From assembly GCA_001899205.1 (NCBI GenBank), contig MKVL01000005.1:183335-247334 (forward strand): DNA of 64,000 nt. The letters are read 5' to 3'. The notes beneath the pieces are model-generated. The model was not told the DNA's origin and made no database searches. It saw only the letters and a list, made by a program, of their open reading frames with translations. This document shows positions 33,390 through 43,422 of this stretch, piece after piece; the first letter of the stretch is position 1, and every line of letters begins with the position of its first letter. The translations under genes were made by a program, and so were the position numbers. The DNA comes from Mesorhizobium sp. 65-26. Lineage in GTDB: Bacteria; Pseudomonadota; Alphaproteobacteria; Rhizobiales; Rhizobiaceae.

Positions 33390-34952
33390 GTGCCCGAGAT
33401 TGACCAGCAACCGCTTTTTTCCGCCGTCGGCATCGCCAAGAGCTTTGGCGGCGTGCAGGCGCTGCGTGGCGTCGACCTCGATGTCTCGGCCGGCGAAATC
33501 CACGCGCTGCTCGGCCAGAACGGGGCCGGCAAATCGACGCTGGTGAAGATCCTCAACGGCGTCCATCCGAGCGGCTCCTACAGCGGCACCATCCGGCTCG
33601 ACGGCCAGCCCGTCGCCTTCGCCTCGCCCGCCGCGGCGCGGGCAAGCGGCGTCGGCTACGTGCCGCAGGAAATCGAGGTGCTCGAGCAGCTTTCGGTGGC
33701 CGAGAACGTCTTCGCTGGCCGCACCGGGCTGGGCGAAGGCATGCTGGTCAGCCAGCGCAGGCTGCAGCGGCATGCGGCCGAGATATTCGAGGAGCTGGGC
33801 ATCGACATCGACCCCAGGGTCTACGTCGCCGCGTTGACGTCGGCGCAGCGTCACCTCGTGATGATCGCGCGCGCCATCGTGCTGCGGCCACGCGTGCTGA
33901 TGCTGGACGAACCGACGGCCTCGCTCTCAGGCACCGAGGTCGACGCGTTGTTCGCCGTGCTGCGCCGCCTCAAGGCGCAGGGCGTCGCCATGATCTACAT
34001 CACCCATCGCCTCCCCGAGGTGATGGCCATCTGCGACCGGGCAACGGTGCTGCGCGACGGCAAGGTGGCGGTGCAGATCGCCCGCGAGGACTTCGACGCC
34101 GAGACCTTCATCTTCTCGATGTCGGGCCAGCGCATGCAGCGGCTGTTTCCGGAACATGCCGCGCCGGTCGGCACGAAGCCCGTTCTGGAGGTCAATCATC
34201 TCAACGTGCCGGGCCACAGAGGCGCCATCCACGGGGTGCGCGATGTCGGCTTTTCCGTCATGGCCGGCGAGATCGTCGGCCTCGCCGGCCTGCTCGGCTC
34301 GGGCCGCAGCGAGATCCTGCACGGCATATACGGCCGCGTGGCCGCGACCGGCGAGATCGGCGTCGAAGGCAAGCGCGTCGACATCCGGACGCCGCGCGAC
34401 GCACGGGCGGCCGGCATCGCGCTGCTGACCGAGGATCGCAAGCGCGACGGCCTCCTGTTCAACCTGCCCGTCGGCGCCAACATCACCATCGGCAACCTCG
34501 GGCCGCTTGCCCGCAACGGTCTGGTGCGGGGCGGGCAGGAGCGCAGCGCCATCCTGGCCGCCATGCGCGCGCTCAACGTCAAGGCCTCATCTCCGCAGGC
34601 CTCGGTCATGCATCTGTCCGGCGGCAACCAGCAGAAGCTGCTGTTTGCCCGCGTGCTGATGCGGGCGCCGAAGCTTCTGCTGCTCGACGAGCCGACCAAG
34701 GGTGTCGACGCCGCCACCCGCCACGAGATCTACCGGCTGGTCGTGGAACTGGCGGAGAAAGGCGTGGGCCTGCTGGTGGTCGCATCCGAGCTGGAGGAGT
34801 TGATCGGGCTATGCGACCGCTGCCTGACCATCGCCGACGGCCGTATCGTCGATGAATTCCGACGCGGCGAAGGCGGTGAGGAACGCGTGCTGCGGGCCGT
34901 CGCGGCCGCCCAGGCGAGAGACAGGGAAACAACGATGCAGGCTTCGCAATGA
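33390..34952 (+). CDS. Ribose-type ABC importer 2, ATPase (two ABC domains)
   Basis: A 520-residue RbsA-like ATPase. Domain 1 has Walker A GQNGAGKSTLVKIL and Walker B VLMLDEPTASLSG, and domain 2 has LSGGNQQKLLFARVLM and LLLLDEPTKGVD. The domain-2 P-loop is degenerate (GLLGSGRSEILHGI), as usual in the family. The start is taken as GTG at 33390 with AAGGA upstream. Longer frames run through the binding-protein gene. The stop overlaps the next ATG (ATGA), so the SDR is coupled to the transporter. Confidence 0.93.
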   Translation: MPEIDQQPLFSAVGIAKSFGGVQALRGVDLDVSAGEIHALLGQNGAGKSTLVKILNGVHPSGSYSGTIRLDGQPVAFASPAAARASGVGYVPQEIEVLEQLSVAENVFAGRTGLGEGMLVSQRRLQRHAAEIFEELGIDIDPRVYVAALTSAQRHLVMIARAIVLRPRVLMLDEPTASLSGTEVDALFAVLRRLKAQGVAMIYITHRLPEVMAICDRATVLRDGKVAVQIAREDFDAETFIFSMSGQRMQRLFPEHAAPVGTKPVLEVNHLNVPGHRGAIHGVRDVGFSVMAGEIVGLAGLLGSGRSEILHGIYGRVAATGEIGVEGKRVDIRTPRDARAAGIALLTEDRKRDGLLFNLPVGANITIGNLGPLARNGLVRGGQERSAILAAMRALNVKASSPQASVMHLSGGNQQKLLFARVLMRAPKLLLLDEPTKGVDAATRHEIYRLVVELAEKGVGLLVVASELEELIGLCDRCLTIADGRIVDEFRRGEGGEERVLRAVAAAQARDRETTMQASQ

Positions 34953-35713
34953 CCCTTTCCGGCAAGCGCGTCTTCATCACCGGCGCGGCGACCGGCATCG
35001 GCCGGGCGACGGCAGAACATCTCGCGGCCGAGGGCGCGCGCGTGTTCGGCGCCGGGCTGGACGGCGCCGAGGGCGCGGACCTTGCCAGCCGCCATGCCCG
35101 CGCAAAGAACCTGTTTTTCCGTGAAAGCGACCTGACGCGCGAGGCGGAGGTCCAGGCCGCCGTCGCGGCGGCGGCTGGCGAATTCGGCGGGCTCGACGCC
35201 GTCGTCAACTGCGCCGGCATTTATCCGACCGGCAAGCGGCTGGAAGAAGTGTCCGACACCGAGTGGGAGCGCACACTTGCCGTCAACCTGACGGCGATCT
35301 TCCGGGTGTGCCGGGCTACACTGCCACTGCTGCGCGATGCCGGCGGCGGCTCGATCGTCAACATCGCCTCGGTGCACGCGGAGGCGACTGTTCCGGGCGT
35401 ACCCGCCTATGCGGCGACGAAGGCGGCGGTGGTGGGGCTTTCAAGGCAGATGGCCCTCGACTACGCCGTCGACCGGATCCGCGTGAACTCGCTGCTGGTC
35501 GGCTCGGTGGCGACGCGGATGACGCTGGACGGGCTGGAGGCCGCCGGCGGCGCCGAGGCGCTGGGGCTGTCCTTCGAGCCCAACCGCATCGCGCGCATCG
35601 CCAACCCATCGGAGATCGCCACCGCGATCGCCTTCCTGATCTCGGATGCCGCGTCCTTCGTCACCGGCAGCGCCATGCAAGTTGACGGCGGGTTGCTGGC
35701 AAGGCTTCTCTGA
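34949..35713 (+). CDS. Short-chain dehydrogenase/reductase coupled to importer 2
   Basis: A 254-residue classical SDR with an intact active site: nucleotide motif ITGAATGIGRATAEHL, NCAGIYP, Ser in NIASVHA, Tyr-x-x-x-Lys in YAATKAAVVG, and a C-terminal VDGGLLARL. The four-base overlap with the ATPase gene suggests that it acts on the imported sugar, probably oxidising it to a lactone or keto form. Substrate not assignable from sequence. Confidence 0.92.
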   Translation: MTLSGKRVFITGAATGIGRATAEHLAAEGARVFGAGLDGAEGADLASRHARAKNLFFRESDLTREAEVQAAVAAAAGEFGGLDAVVNCAGIYPTGKRLEEVSDTEWERTLAVNLTAIFRVCRATLPLLRDAGGGSIVNIASVHAEATVPGVPAYAATKAAVVGLSRQMALDYAVDRIRVNSLLVGSVATRMTLDGLEAAGGAEALGLSFEPNRIARIANPSEIATAIAFLISDAASFVTGSAMQVDGGLLARLL

Positions 35714-35729
35714 CCCGCGATCCCTCCGA

Positions 35730-36617
35730 TCAGAGCGCGAACGGCGCGAAGGAAACCCGGCCGGCCGCGCTTTCGCCCGGCGCCAGCACGATGACGCCTT
35801 CGTCCGGATCATCCCAGGCGCCGCGCCCAAAGGCGCCGGAGGCGTTGGTCTGCGGCTCGACGCAGAAACAGGATCTGGCCGGATCGGCGTAGAGCATCAG
35901 ATGGCCGAACACGGGATCGGCCGTGATGCGCAGTCCGATGCCGCGTGACGGGAAGCGTATCGCCGCCACGCCGCCCCAGCCGCCGTAGTCGTTGTTGCGC
36001 CAGCCGCGCGGCAACGGCCTTGCCTGCGCGAAATCCAGCTCCGGCGGCAGGCTGACGGCATCGCCCGAGACGCCGTCGGGTTCCTCCAGATGGAAGCGCC
36101 TGGCCTCGAACTGCAAGGTGACGTCCGCGTCCCTGTCGAACCATGGATGCAGGCCGAAGCCGAAAGGCATGGCAAGCGATCCCAGGTTCGTCAGTTCGAG
36201 CCGCACCTCGAGACGATCCTCGCTCACCAAGAATGTCTGCATGGTGCGATAGACGAAGGGGGCGCCCGCGACCTCGAGTGTGATGGCGGCTTGCGCGGGA
36301 CCGGCTTCGACGACTGTCCACGGCCGATGCCACCCCGTGCCATGGACGTTGAAGCGTTCCGGCGGATTGTTGGGTTGGACATGCCAGCGCCTGCCGCCGA
36401 AATCGAAGGCGTTTCCGGCAATGCGGTTCGCGTAAGGCACCATCGGGAACATGGCAACGCCGAGCACGTTCGCGGCGTCGCGATCCGCGTTCGATAGCCG
36501 GCGCATGAGATCGACGCCGTGCCAGCGCAGCCCGGCGACGCTGCCGCCGATCGCCGGCACCAGCTCGGCCTCCAGCGCGCCATCCCCGAGGACGAAAGGG
36601 TCAGAAGTTGCGGCCAT
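35730..36617 (-). CDS. Aldose 1-epimerase family protein
   Basis: A 295-residue galactose mutarotase-like beta-sandwich protein. Conserved elements are PMVPYANRIAG near residue 60, NVHGTGWHRPWTV with the first catalytic His, FGFGLHPWFDRD with the second, and a late Glu in VIVLAPGESAAG. It interconverts sugar anomers, helpful when only one anomer is oxidised or transported. The start at 36617 overlaps the end of the preceding SDR-like gene by 17 bases. It is the last gene of the minus-strand unit starting at 37967. Confidence 0.9.
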   Translation of the reverse strand: MAATSDPFVLGDGALEAELVPAIGGSVAGLRWHGVDLMRRLSNADRDAANVLGVAMFPMVPYANRIAGNAFDFGGRRWHVQPNNPPERFNVHGTGWHRPWTVVEAGPAQAAITLEVAGAPFVYRTMQTFLVSEDRLEVRLELTNLGSLAMPFGFGLHPWFDRDADVTLQFEARRFHLEEPDGVSGDAVSLPPELDFAQARPLPRGWRNNDYGGWGGVAAIRFPSRGIGLRITADPVFGHLMLYADPARSCFCVEPQTNASGAFGRGAWDDPDEGVIVLAPGESAAGRVSFAPFAL

Positions 36618-37191
36618 AGCCCGCCATCCAGCCGCCATCGACGGCGAGCATCTGGCCCGTGGTGTAGGTGTTGAGCGGATCGCTGAAGAACAGCAAGGCG
36701 GCGACCGCCTCGTCGATGGTGCCAGCGCGCCCGACGGGGACGTGGCTGAGCATCGCGCTGTCGCCCGAGACGACCGACACGCCCTCGACCAGGCCAAGAC
36801 CGACGGCGTTGACCAGGACCTTCGGCCCGAATTCCATGGCCAGCGCGCGCATGCCGGCAAGGATCGCGGCATTGTCCATGGAGAAGCCGGCATGGCGGCG
36901 CATCGGCATGCCGGCGACGGCGGAAATTACGAAGACGATGCGTCCGCCGCCGCGCCCGGCCATCGCCATGGCGACGTCCCGCGCACGGCCATGCGTGTCG
37001 CGTGGGGGGCGTGGCGGGGCGCCGGGGCTGAGCGGGCAGGAAACCAGCAGGATGTCGGCGGCGCCGGCCTCCGCGACGACCTGGCCGCCATTGACGCGCA
37101 ACGCTTCAAGCATGGCGTCGGTGACGGCGTTTGCTTCACCGTCGAGCGCGACCGTCGCGCCGGCTAGTTCTATCCGCATGGCGAGGCTCAC
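36601..37191 (-). CDS. Degenerate SDR-like protein lacking cofactor and catalytic motifs
   Basis: A 196-residue protein with the SDR C-terminal layout (PVGRAGTIDEAVAALLFFSD, GQMLAVDGGWMAGYG) but a broken front. The TGxxxGxG cofactor loop is absent. The chain begins MRIELAGATVALDGEAN and is about 60 residues shorter than normal. At the active site Ser90 remains, but the expected Tyr is Phe103 and the Lys is Asn107 (GFSMDNAA). The frame is intact over its full length. It is GTGA-coupled to the upstream SDR and probably forms a partner subunit. Confidence 0.8.
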   Translation of the reverse strand: MSLAMRIELAGATVALDGEANAVTDAMLEALRVNGGQVVAEAGAADILLVSCPLSPGAPPRPPRDTHGRARDVAMAMAGRGGGRIVFVISAVAGMPMRRHAGFSMDNAAILAGMRALAMEFGPKVLVNAVGLGLVEGVSVVSGDSAMLSHVPVGRAGTIDEAVAALLFFSDPLNTYTTGQMLAVDGGWMAGYGRNF

Positions 37192-37967
37192 ATCATGTAT
37201 CCGGCGGTCCAGCCGCCATCGACGGCCAGCACCTGGCCATTGACGTAGCTCGCCGCGGGCGACGACAGGAAGAGCACGGCTTCGGCGATCTCAGCCGGTT
37301 CGGCCGGCCGGCCCAGCGGCACATGCGCCATGAATTCCTGGGTGCGGCCGGCGAACTTGCCGCCCTCGCCATAGAACAGCTTGGCGGTGAGCGCCGTCAT
37401 CACCGAACCCGGCGCGATGGCGTTGGTGAGAATGCCCCTGCCGCCGAGCTCGATCGCCATCGACCGCGTCAGATGGATGATGCCGGCCTTGGCGGCGACG
37501 AAGGGGCTTTGAAGACGCATGGCCGCGAGACCGACGACAGAGGCGATGTTGACGATGCGCCCGCCCCTGCCGCCGGCGAGCATCGGCTTCAGCGCCGCGC
37601 GGCTGACGAGGTAGAGCCCGTCGAGATCGATTCCGGTGATCCGGTCCCACTCCTGGGCGGGGAAATCGTCGATGGTGACGCGGTGAGCGAGCGTGTTGAC
37701 GCCGGCATTGTTGATGAGAATGTCGAGCCGGCCATGGCGGGCTTCAATCGCGCCTATCGCCTGCTCGACGGAGGCGCCGTCGCGGATATCGACACCGGCC
37801 GCGCTTGCGCTGTCGAGCTCGGCCGCGACCCGCTCGGCGCCGGAAAGATCGATGTCGGCGACGACGACCGAGGCGCCGTTCTCGGACAGCCGCCTGGCGA
37901 TGGCGCTGCCGATCGCGCCGGCGGCCCCGGTGACCAGCGCGACCTTGCCCTTCAAATCGCAACGCAT
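37188..37967 (-). CDS. SDR-family protein with catalytic Tyr replaced by Phe
   Basis: A 259-residue SDR with an intact Rossmann loop (LVTGAAGAIGSAIARRL), NNAGVN, Ser143 in NIASVVG and Lys160, but Phe156 at the catalytic Tyr position (QSPFVAAKAG). The family C-terminus AVDGGWTAGYMM is present. Without the Tyr hydroxyl, normal dehydrogenase chemistry should be weak or changed. It heads an operon with the degenerate SDR-like gene and an epimerase, under AT-rich site f 28 bp upstream. Confidence 0.88.
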   Translation of the reverse strand: MRCDLKGKVALVTGAAGAIGSAIARRLSENGASVVVADIDLSGAERVAAELDSASAAGVDIRDGASVEQAIGAIEARHGRLDILINNAGVNTLAHRVTIDDFPAQEWDRITGIDLDGLYLVSRAALKPMLAGGRGGRIVNIASVVGLAAMRLQSPFVAAKAGIIHLTRSMAIELGGRGILTNAIAPGSVMTALTAKLFYGEGGKFAGRTQEFMAHVPLGRPAEPAEIAEAVLFLSSPAASYVNGQVLAVDGGWTAGYMM

Positions 37968-37991
37968 GCCGTGCCGCCCCCGATTCAGATT

Positions 37992-38006
37992 ATGCTATTA
38001 TAATAA
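37992..38006. promoter_or_regulatory. GntR-type AT-rich site f
   Basis: ATGCTATTATAATAA (starting at about 37992) carries the shared ATGCTATTATAAT core. It lies 28 bp upstream of the SDR start at 37967 on the minus strand, in the 78-bp gap below the permease gene of importer 3. Confidence 0.62.
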
Positions 38007-38045
38007 TCCAAACCCTACAGGCAAGAAGAAGACGCCCTCGAAACG

Positions 38046-39037
38046 CTATTCGGCGGCGGCTCCGGCCATGCTCTTGCGGCTCGCCTCGACCATCAGCCGG
38101 CGCGCCCGGAAGACGCCCCACTGCTGGTCAACCAGGACGCCTATGAGGATGACCCCACCCATCACGGCGAAGTTGAGCGAGGAGGGAATGCCGAGCAGGT
38201 TGACGAGATTCTGCAACTCCTGCAGCAGCACGGTGCCCAGGATTACGCCGACCAGCGAGCCCTCGCCGCCGCGCAGCGAGAAGCCCCCGAGAACGGCTGC
38301 CGCGATCGCGTAGAGCTCGTAGAACTGGCCGTGGCTGGCCGGCGAGATCGAGCGCGTGTACATGGCGAAATAGATCGCCGACAGCGCCGTCAGCACGCCG
38401 CAGATGACATAGGCGGCCATCACCACGCGGCCGGTGCGGATGCCGGAATATTTCGCCGCTTCCTCGTTCTTGCCGATGGCGTAGAGATAGCGGCCGAACA
38501 CCGAGCGGTGCAGCACCACCCACATGACGGCGGCAATGACGATGAGTGCGATGAAGGAGTTCGGCACGCCCCAGGAACGGCCAGCCGTCAGGAACTCGAG
38601 GGTCGGGAAATTCTGGCCGAAAGCGAAGCCCGCCGTACCGTCGGCGGTGTAGAAGCGAGCGACGCCGCGATAGATCAGCAGGCCGCAGAGCGTGACCACG
38701 AAGGGTTGCATCTTGAGCCGAGTGATCAGCCAGCCATGCGCGAGGCCGATGACGGCGCCCAGCGCTATGATCACCACGAAGGCGAGCGGCCAGTCGAGTT
38801 CGCGCACGGCGATGAAGTCGATGAACAGCGTGCCCAGCAGCGCCACCAGCGAGCCGACCGACAGTTCGATGCCGCCGGTGATGATGACGAAGGCCTGGCC
38901 GATGGACAGGATGCCGAACAGGGCGACGAGGTTGGAGGTGTTGGCGAGATTGATGGCCGAGAGGAAGCGCGGATTGATGACCGTGACGATGGCCCCGACG
39001 ACCAGGATCAGCACCAGCAGGCCGAGATCCTTCTTGC

Positions 39038-39041
<4 letters not shown>
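38046..39041 (-). CDS. Ribose-type ABC importer 3, permease (RbsC family)
   Basis: A 331-residue permease with signatures LSIGQAFVIITGGIELSVGSLVAL near residue 47 and VLGGFSLRGGEGSLVGVILG near 255. It overlaps the ATPase gene by four bases (ATGA). It is the last gene of the importer 3 operon: binding protein, ATPase, permease. Confidence 0.94.
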
Positions 39042-40603
<1,562 letters not shown>

Positions 40604-40694
40604 AACGCCTGACAGCAGCCGGTGGACCTCAGACTGACCGGCCGCGACCGGCCCGTCAATGAAAAGCATGGCCGTCGCGCCGCTTTCGACCCGT

Positions 40695-40744
40695 CCGCCG
40701 GCCTTCCTTTTTCCCGTCATATCGCGGGGAGAAGGGGCCGGCGG
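40695..40744 (-). other. Long intercistronic hairpin after sugar-binding protein of importer 3
   Basis: CCGCCGGCC (40695-40703) pairs perfectly with GGCCGGCGG (40736-40744), and the inner CTTCC..TTCCC and GGGGAGAAGG stretches extend the pairing. It starts about 20 bp past the binding-protein stop. It is the third such structure after a ribose-type binding-protein gene in the window and probably sets differential expression. Confidence 0.6.
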
Positions 40745-40765
40745 GCGAATACCGTCGAGCGCGAC

Positions 40766-41722
40766 TTACTTGCCGGCCATGGCCTTCAGGTTGGCGGCGT
40801 AGGCGTCGACATCATCCTTGCCGATGATCTTCGTCGGGATGATGATCAGGTTGTTTGCCGGGATGCCCGACTTGTCGCCCTTGAGGTAGGCCGCCATCAG
40901 CTTCATGCCCTGATAGGCCCATTCGAAGGGCTGCTGCACGACGGTGGCGGCGATGGTGCCTTCCTTGACGCCGCCCAGCGTGATCGGATCGTCGTCGAAG
41001 CCGACCACAGTGATCTGGCCGAGCTTGCCGGCGTCGCGCAGCGCCTCGTAGATGCGCGGCGTGTTGTAGGAATAGAAGCCGACCATGCAGTTGACGTCGG
41101 GGCTGGCGACCAGCGCGTCCTCGACGTTCTTCTTGGCGCGCGCCTGGTCGATATCGTCGCCGCGAACGTCGACGAGCTCGATCTTGGTGCCGGCCAGGCC
41201 GTCCTTCATGCCCTGGATGCGTTCCTTGGCGTTGTCGGCGCCCAGAAGGCCGACGAAGCCCAGGCACTTGCCACCGTTCGGCATCGCCTTCTTGGCGATC
41301 TCGGCCGCCTGCTTGCCGGCATCGACGTTAGACGAGCCGATATAGGCGACGCGCTTGGTCTGCGGAGCATCGCTGTCGGTGGTAAACAGCGCGGTTTGCG
41401 ACGCGATCTTGTTGAGGCCGTCGGTGGACGTCTTGGGATCGACAGCCGAGACCATGATGCCCTTGACGCCCGCCGTCACCAGGTCATCCATCAGCCGCTG
41501 CTGGATGGCGACCGAGGACTGCTCGGGATATTTGAGTTCCATATTGTAGTCCGGCAGTTCGCCTTGCGCCTTCTTGACGCCGGCCTCGGCGGCCTTCCAG
41601 AAGTCGGAAGCGCCGTTGACGACAAAAGCCAGGGTCGGCTTGTCGTCGGCCCGCGCGGCCGTCGCCGACAAAGCGAGCAGCAGGGCCGCCGCCACGGATG
41701 CGTTGCGTATCACGGATTTCAT
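40766..41722 (-). CDS. Ribose-type ABC importer 3, sugar-binding protein
   Basis: A 318-residue Peripla_BP_4-type protein. The signal peptide ends near TAARADD, and the mature part starts KPTLAFVVNGASDFWKAAEAGV. It contains DYNMELKYPEQSSVAIQQRLMDDLV, GIMVSAVDPKTS and VVGFDDDPITLGGV, a layout close to RbsB. The ATG at 41722 has GGGAGG before it. An upstream ATG at 41743 lacks a ribosome binding site. Its promoter lies in the 467-bp gap shared with LacI regulator B. Confidence 0.94.
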   Translation of the reverse strand: MKSVIRNASVAAALLLALSATAARADDKPTLAFVVNGASDFWKAAEAGVKKAQGELPDYNMELKYPEQSSVAIQQRLMDDLVTAGVKGIMVSAVDPKTSTDGLNKIASQTALFTTDSDAPQTKRVAYIGSSNVDAGKQAAEIAKKAMPNGGKCLGFVGLLGADNAKERIQGMKDGLAGTKIELVDVRGDDIDQARAKKNVEDALVASPDVNCMVGFYSYNTPRIYEALRDAGKLGQITVVGFDDDPITLGGVKEGTIAATVVQQPFEWAYQGMKLMAAYLKGDKSGIPANNLIIIPTKIIGKDDVDAYAANLKAMAGK

Positions 41723-42189
41723 GTTGAACCTCCCAATTGGCATTTTCGCTGAGCAAATTCGCCGATGTGGCCTCGACCTCCTCCCAGAGGGCTCCAGTCA
41801 CGACGTCGACCTTACAGACTCATGCAGCGCTCGTAAATAATCTGATTTATCTGACATATATGAAAAGATGAGGCCGGCCCGGCCGCATCTTCTTGACCGC
41901 CATTCCACTCGTTTCCGGATCGGAACGGCAAATTGACATTACAAGGGTTTTGATTATTAGTAAACAGTATTAGCAATCTGCAAGGTGACAGCGACGACCG
42001 CCCAACGTCGTCGAGAGCATGGACTTTGCGGAAATTTCAGGCCTCGTCCGACATATGTCGCGGCGCATGGCGCGGATGGGAATTAATGGCTATTAGCATC
42101 CGCGCAGCGGCATAAGCGACGACGGGTCTGGTAATCTTGCCGCGCAGGCGGCCTCTGTCTAAACAGGGGTCGGGGATGGGAACGACATC
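41723..42189. other. 467-bp divergent regulatory gap between importer 3 and LacI regulator B
   Basis: AT-rich patches stand out. Direct repeats TCTGA-N4-TCTGA are at 41841-41854. An inverted repeat TTCCG-GAT-CGGAA is at 41913-41925. A good promoter toward the LacI gene, TTGACA (41933-41938) with TATTAG (41955-41960), follows. A perfect palindrome CGACATATGTCG lies at 42049-42060. A 25-codon frame (42019-42096) lies in the long leader. Neither recurrent operator of the 10-38 kb region occurs here, so importer 3 is probably under the adjacent LacI protein. Confidence 0.55.
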
Positions 42190-43314
42190 ATGAACGAACT
42201 GACCGATCCGCGCGGGCCGGCCGTGGAGAAGCGCCGCAAATCGCAGCCGAAGGCGCCCAAGGGCCGCGTCACCATGACCGACATCGCCAGGGCCGCCGGC
42301 TGCTCGCAGGCCACCGTCTCCTTCGTGCTCAACGACACGCCGGGCATCCGGCTGTCACAGCAGACCCGCGAAAGGGTGATCGAGGCTGCCCGGGCGCTCG
42401 GCTATTCGGCGCCGGCTTTCTCCGCCCTGAGGACGCCGGTGGCCGCGTCCGAGCGGCTGGACGGCGTGATCGGCTTTGCCGTCGACCAGCTGGCCACCAG
42501 CCCGGAAGCCGTGGTCGCCATCGAGGGCGCCAGGCAGGCCTCGTGGAATGCCGGCAACGTGCTGCTGGTCGCGCAGACGCTGGGCGACGCGGTGATGGAG
42601 CCGCGCGCGCTCGACGTGCTGACCAGCCGCGGAATCTCGGCACTGATCTACATGACCATCTTCACCCGCGAGATCGTGGCGCCCGACTATCTCTACGGGC
42701 TCGACATCCCGGTGATCCTGCTCAACTGCTACACGTCGGACTATGCCTTTCCGGCGGTGGTGCCGAGCGAGATCGCCGGCGGGCAGAGCTCCACCCGGCA
42801 TCTCATCGAGCATGGGCATCGCCGCATCGCCACCATCACCGGCGAACCCTGGATGCAGGCGGCACAGGACCGGCTGAAAGGCTATCGCCGGGCATTGGCG
42901 ACCGCCGACATCCCGTTCGACCCGGAACTGGTCGTCGAGGGCGACTGGTCGGCCAGCGCCGGCTACGCCGCCACGGTGAAGCTGCTGGCGCTGAAGGATC
43001 GCCCAACGGCTATCTTCTGCCAGAACGACCGCACGGCGATCGGCTGCTACGAGGCTCTCAAGGAGGCCGGGCTGCATATACCGCAGGACATTTCGGTGGT
43101 CGGCTACGACGACGAGGAGATCGCCCGCCATCTGTTTCCGCCGCTGACGACATCGATCCTGCCCCACATGGCGATGGGCCAATGGGCGATCGAGCAGCTC
43201 GATACGCCGCCCGCGCCGGGCAAGGGCCGCTATCCCATCACCAAGCTGGAATGCCCGCTGGTCGAGCGGGAATCGGTGGGCGCCGTGGCAATGCCAGCCG
43301 CCACCGTGCCGTGA
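42190..43314 (+). CDS. LacI-family transcriptional regulator B
   Basis: A 374-residue LacI/GalR repressor. A basic N-terminal extension (about 24 residues) precedes the helix-turn-helix VTMTDIARAAGCSQATVSFVLNDTPGIRLS and hinge EAARALGYSAPAFS. The sensor domain ends with LTTSILPHMAMGQWAIEQL. It may start at the internal ATG (42274) in front of TDIARAAG. Divergent from importer 3, it is the natural candidate to control it. It differs clearly from LacI regulator A. Confidence 0.92.
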   Translation: MNELTDPRGPAVEKRRKSQPKAPKGRVTMTDIARAAGCSQATVSFVLNDTPGIRLSQQTRERVIEAARALGYSAPAFSALRTPVAASERLDGVIGFAVDQLATSPEAVVAIEGARQASWNAGNVLLVAQTLGDAVMEPRALDVLTSRGISALIYMTIFTREIVAPDYLYGLDIPVILLNCYTSDYAFPAVVPSEIAGGQSSTRHLIEHGHRRIATITGEPWMQAAQDRLKGYRRALATADIPFDPELVVEGDWSASAGYAATVKLLALKDRPTAIFCQNDRTAIGCYEALKEAGLHIPQDISVVGYDDEEIARHLFPPLTTSILPHMAMGQWAIEQLDTPPAPGKGRYPITKLECPLVERESVGAVAMPAATVP

Positions 43315-43422
43315 GGCGCCTTTGCCGGATCGATGATCGCCTCGTACCCTTTCCGGGGGACTTGACGTTCCAGCGCCCCGGGCCAAGCCTCCGCGTGTCG
43401 CGAACAATCTCCGGCATTCCGC

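Noticed and set aside
37188-37967. Reading the SDR with Phe156 as a sequencing error
   Set aside because: It could not be excluded from sequence alone, but the adjacent SDR-like gene has Phe at the same place, so an error in both is less likely than real loss.
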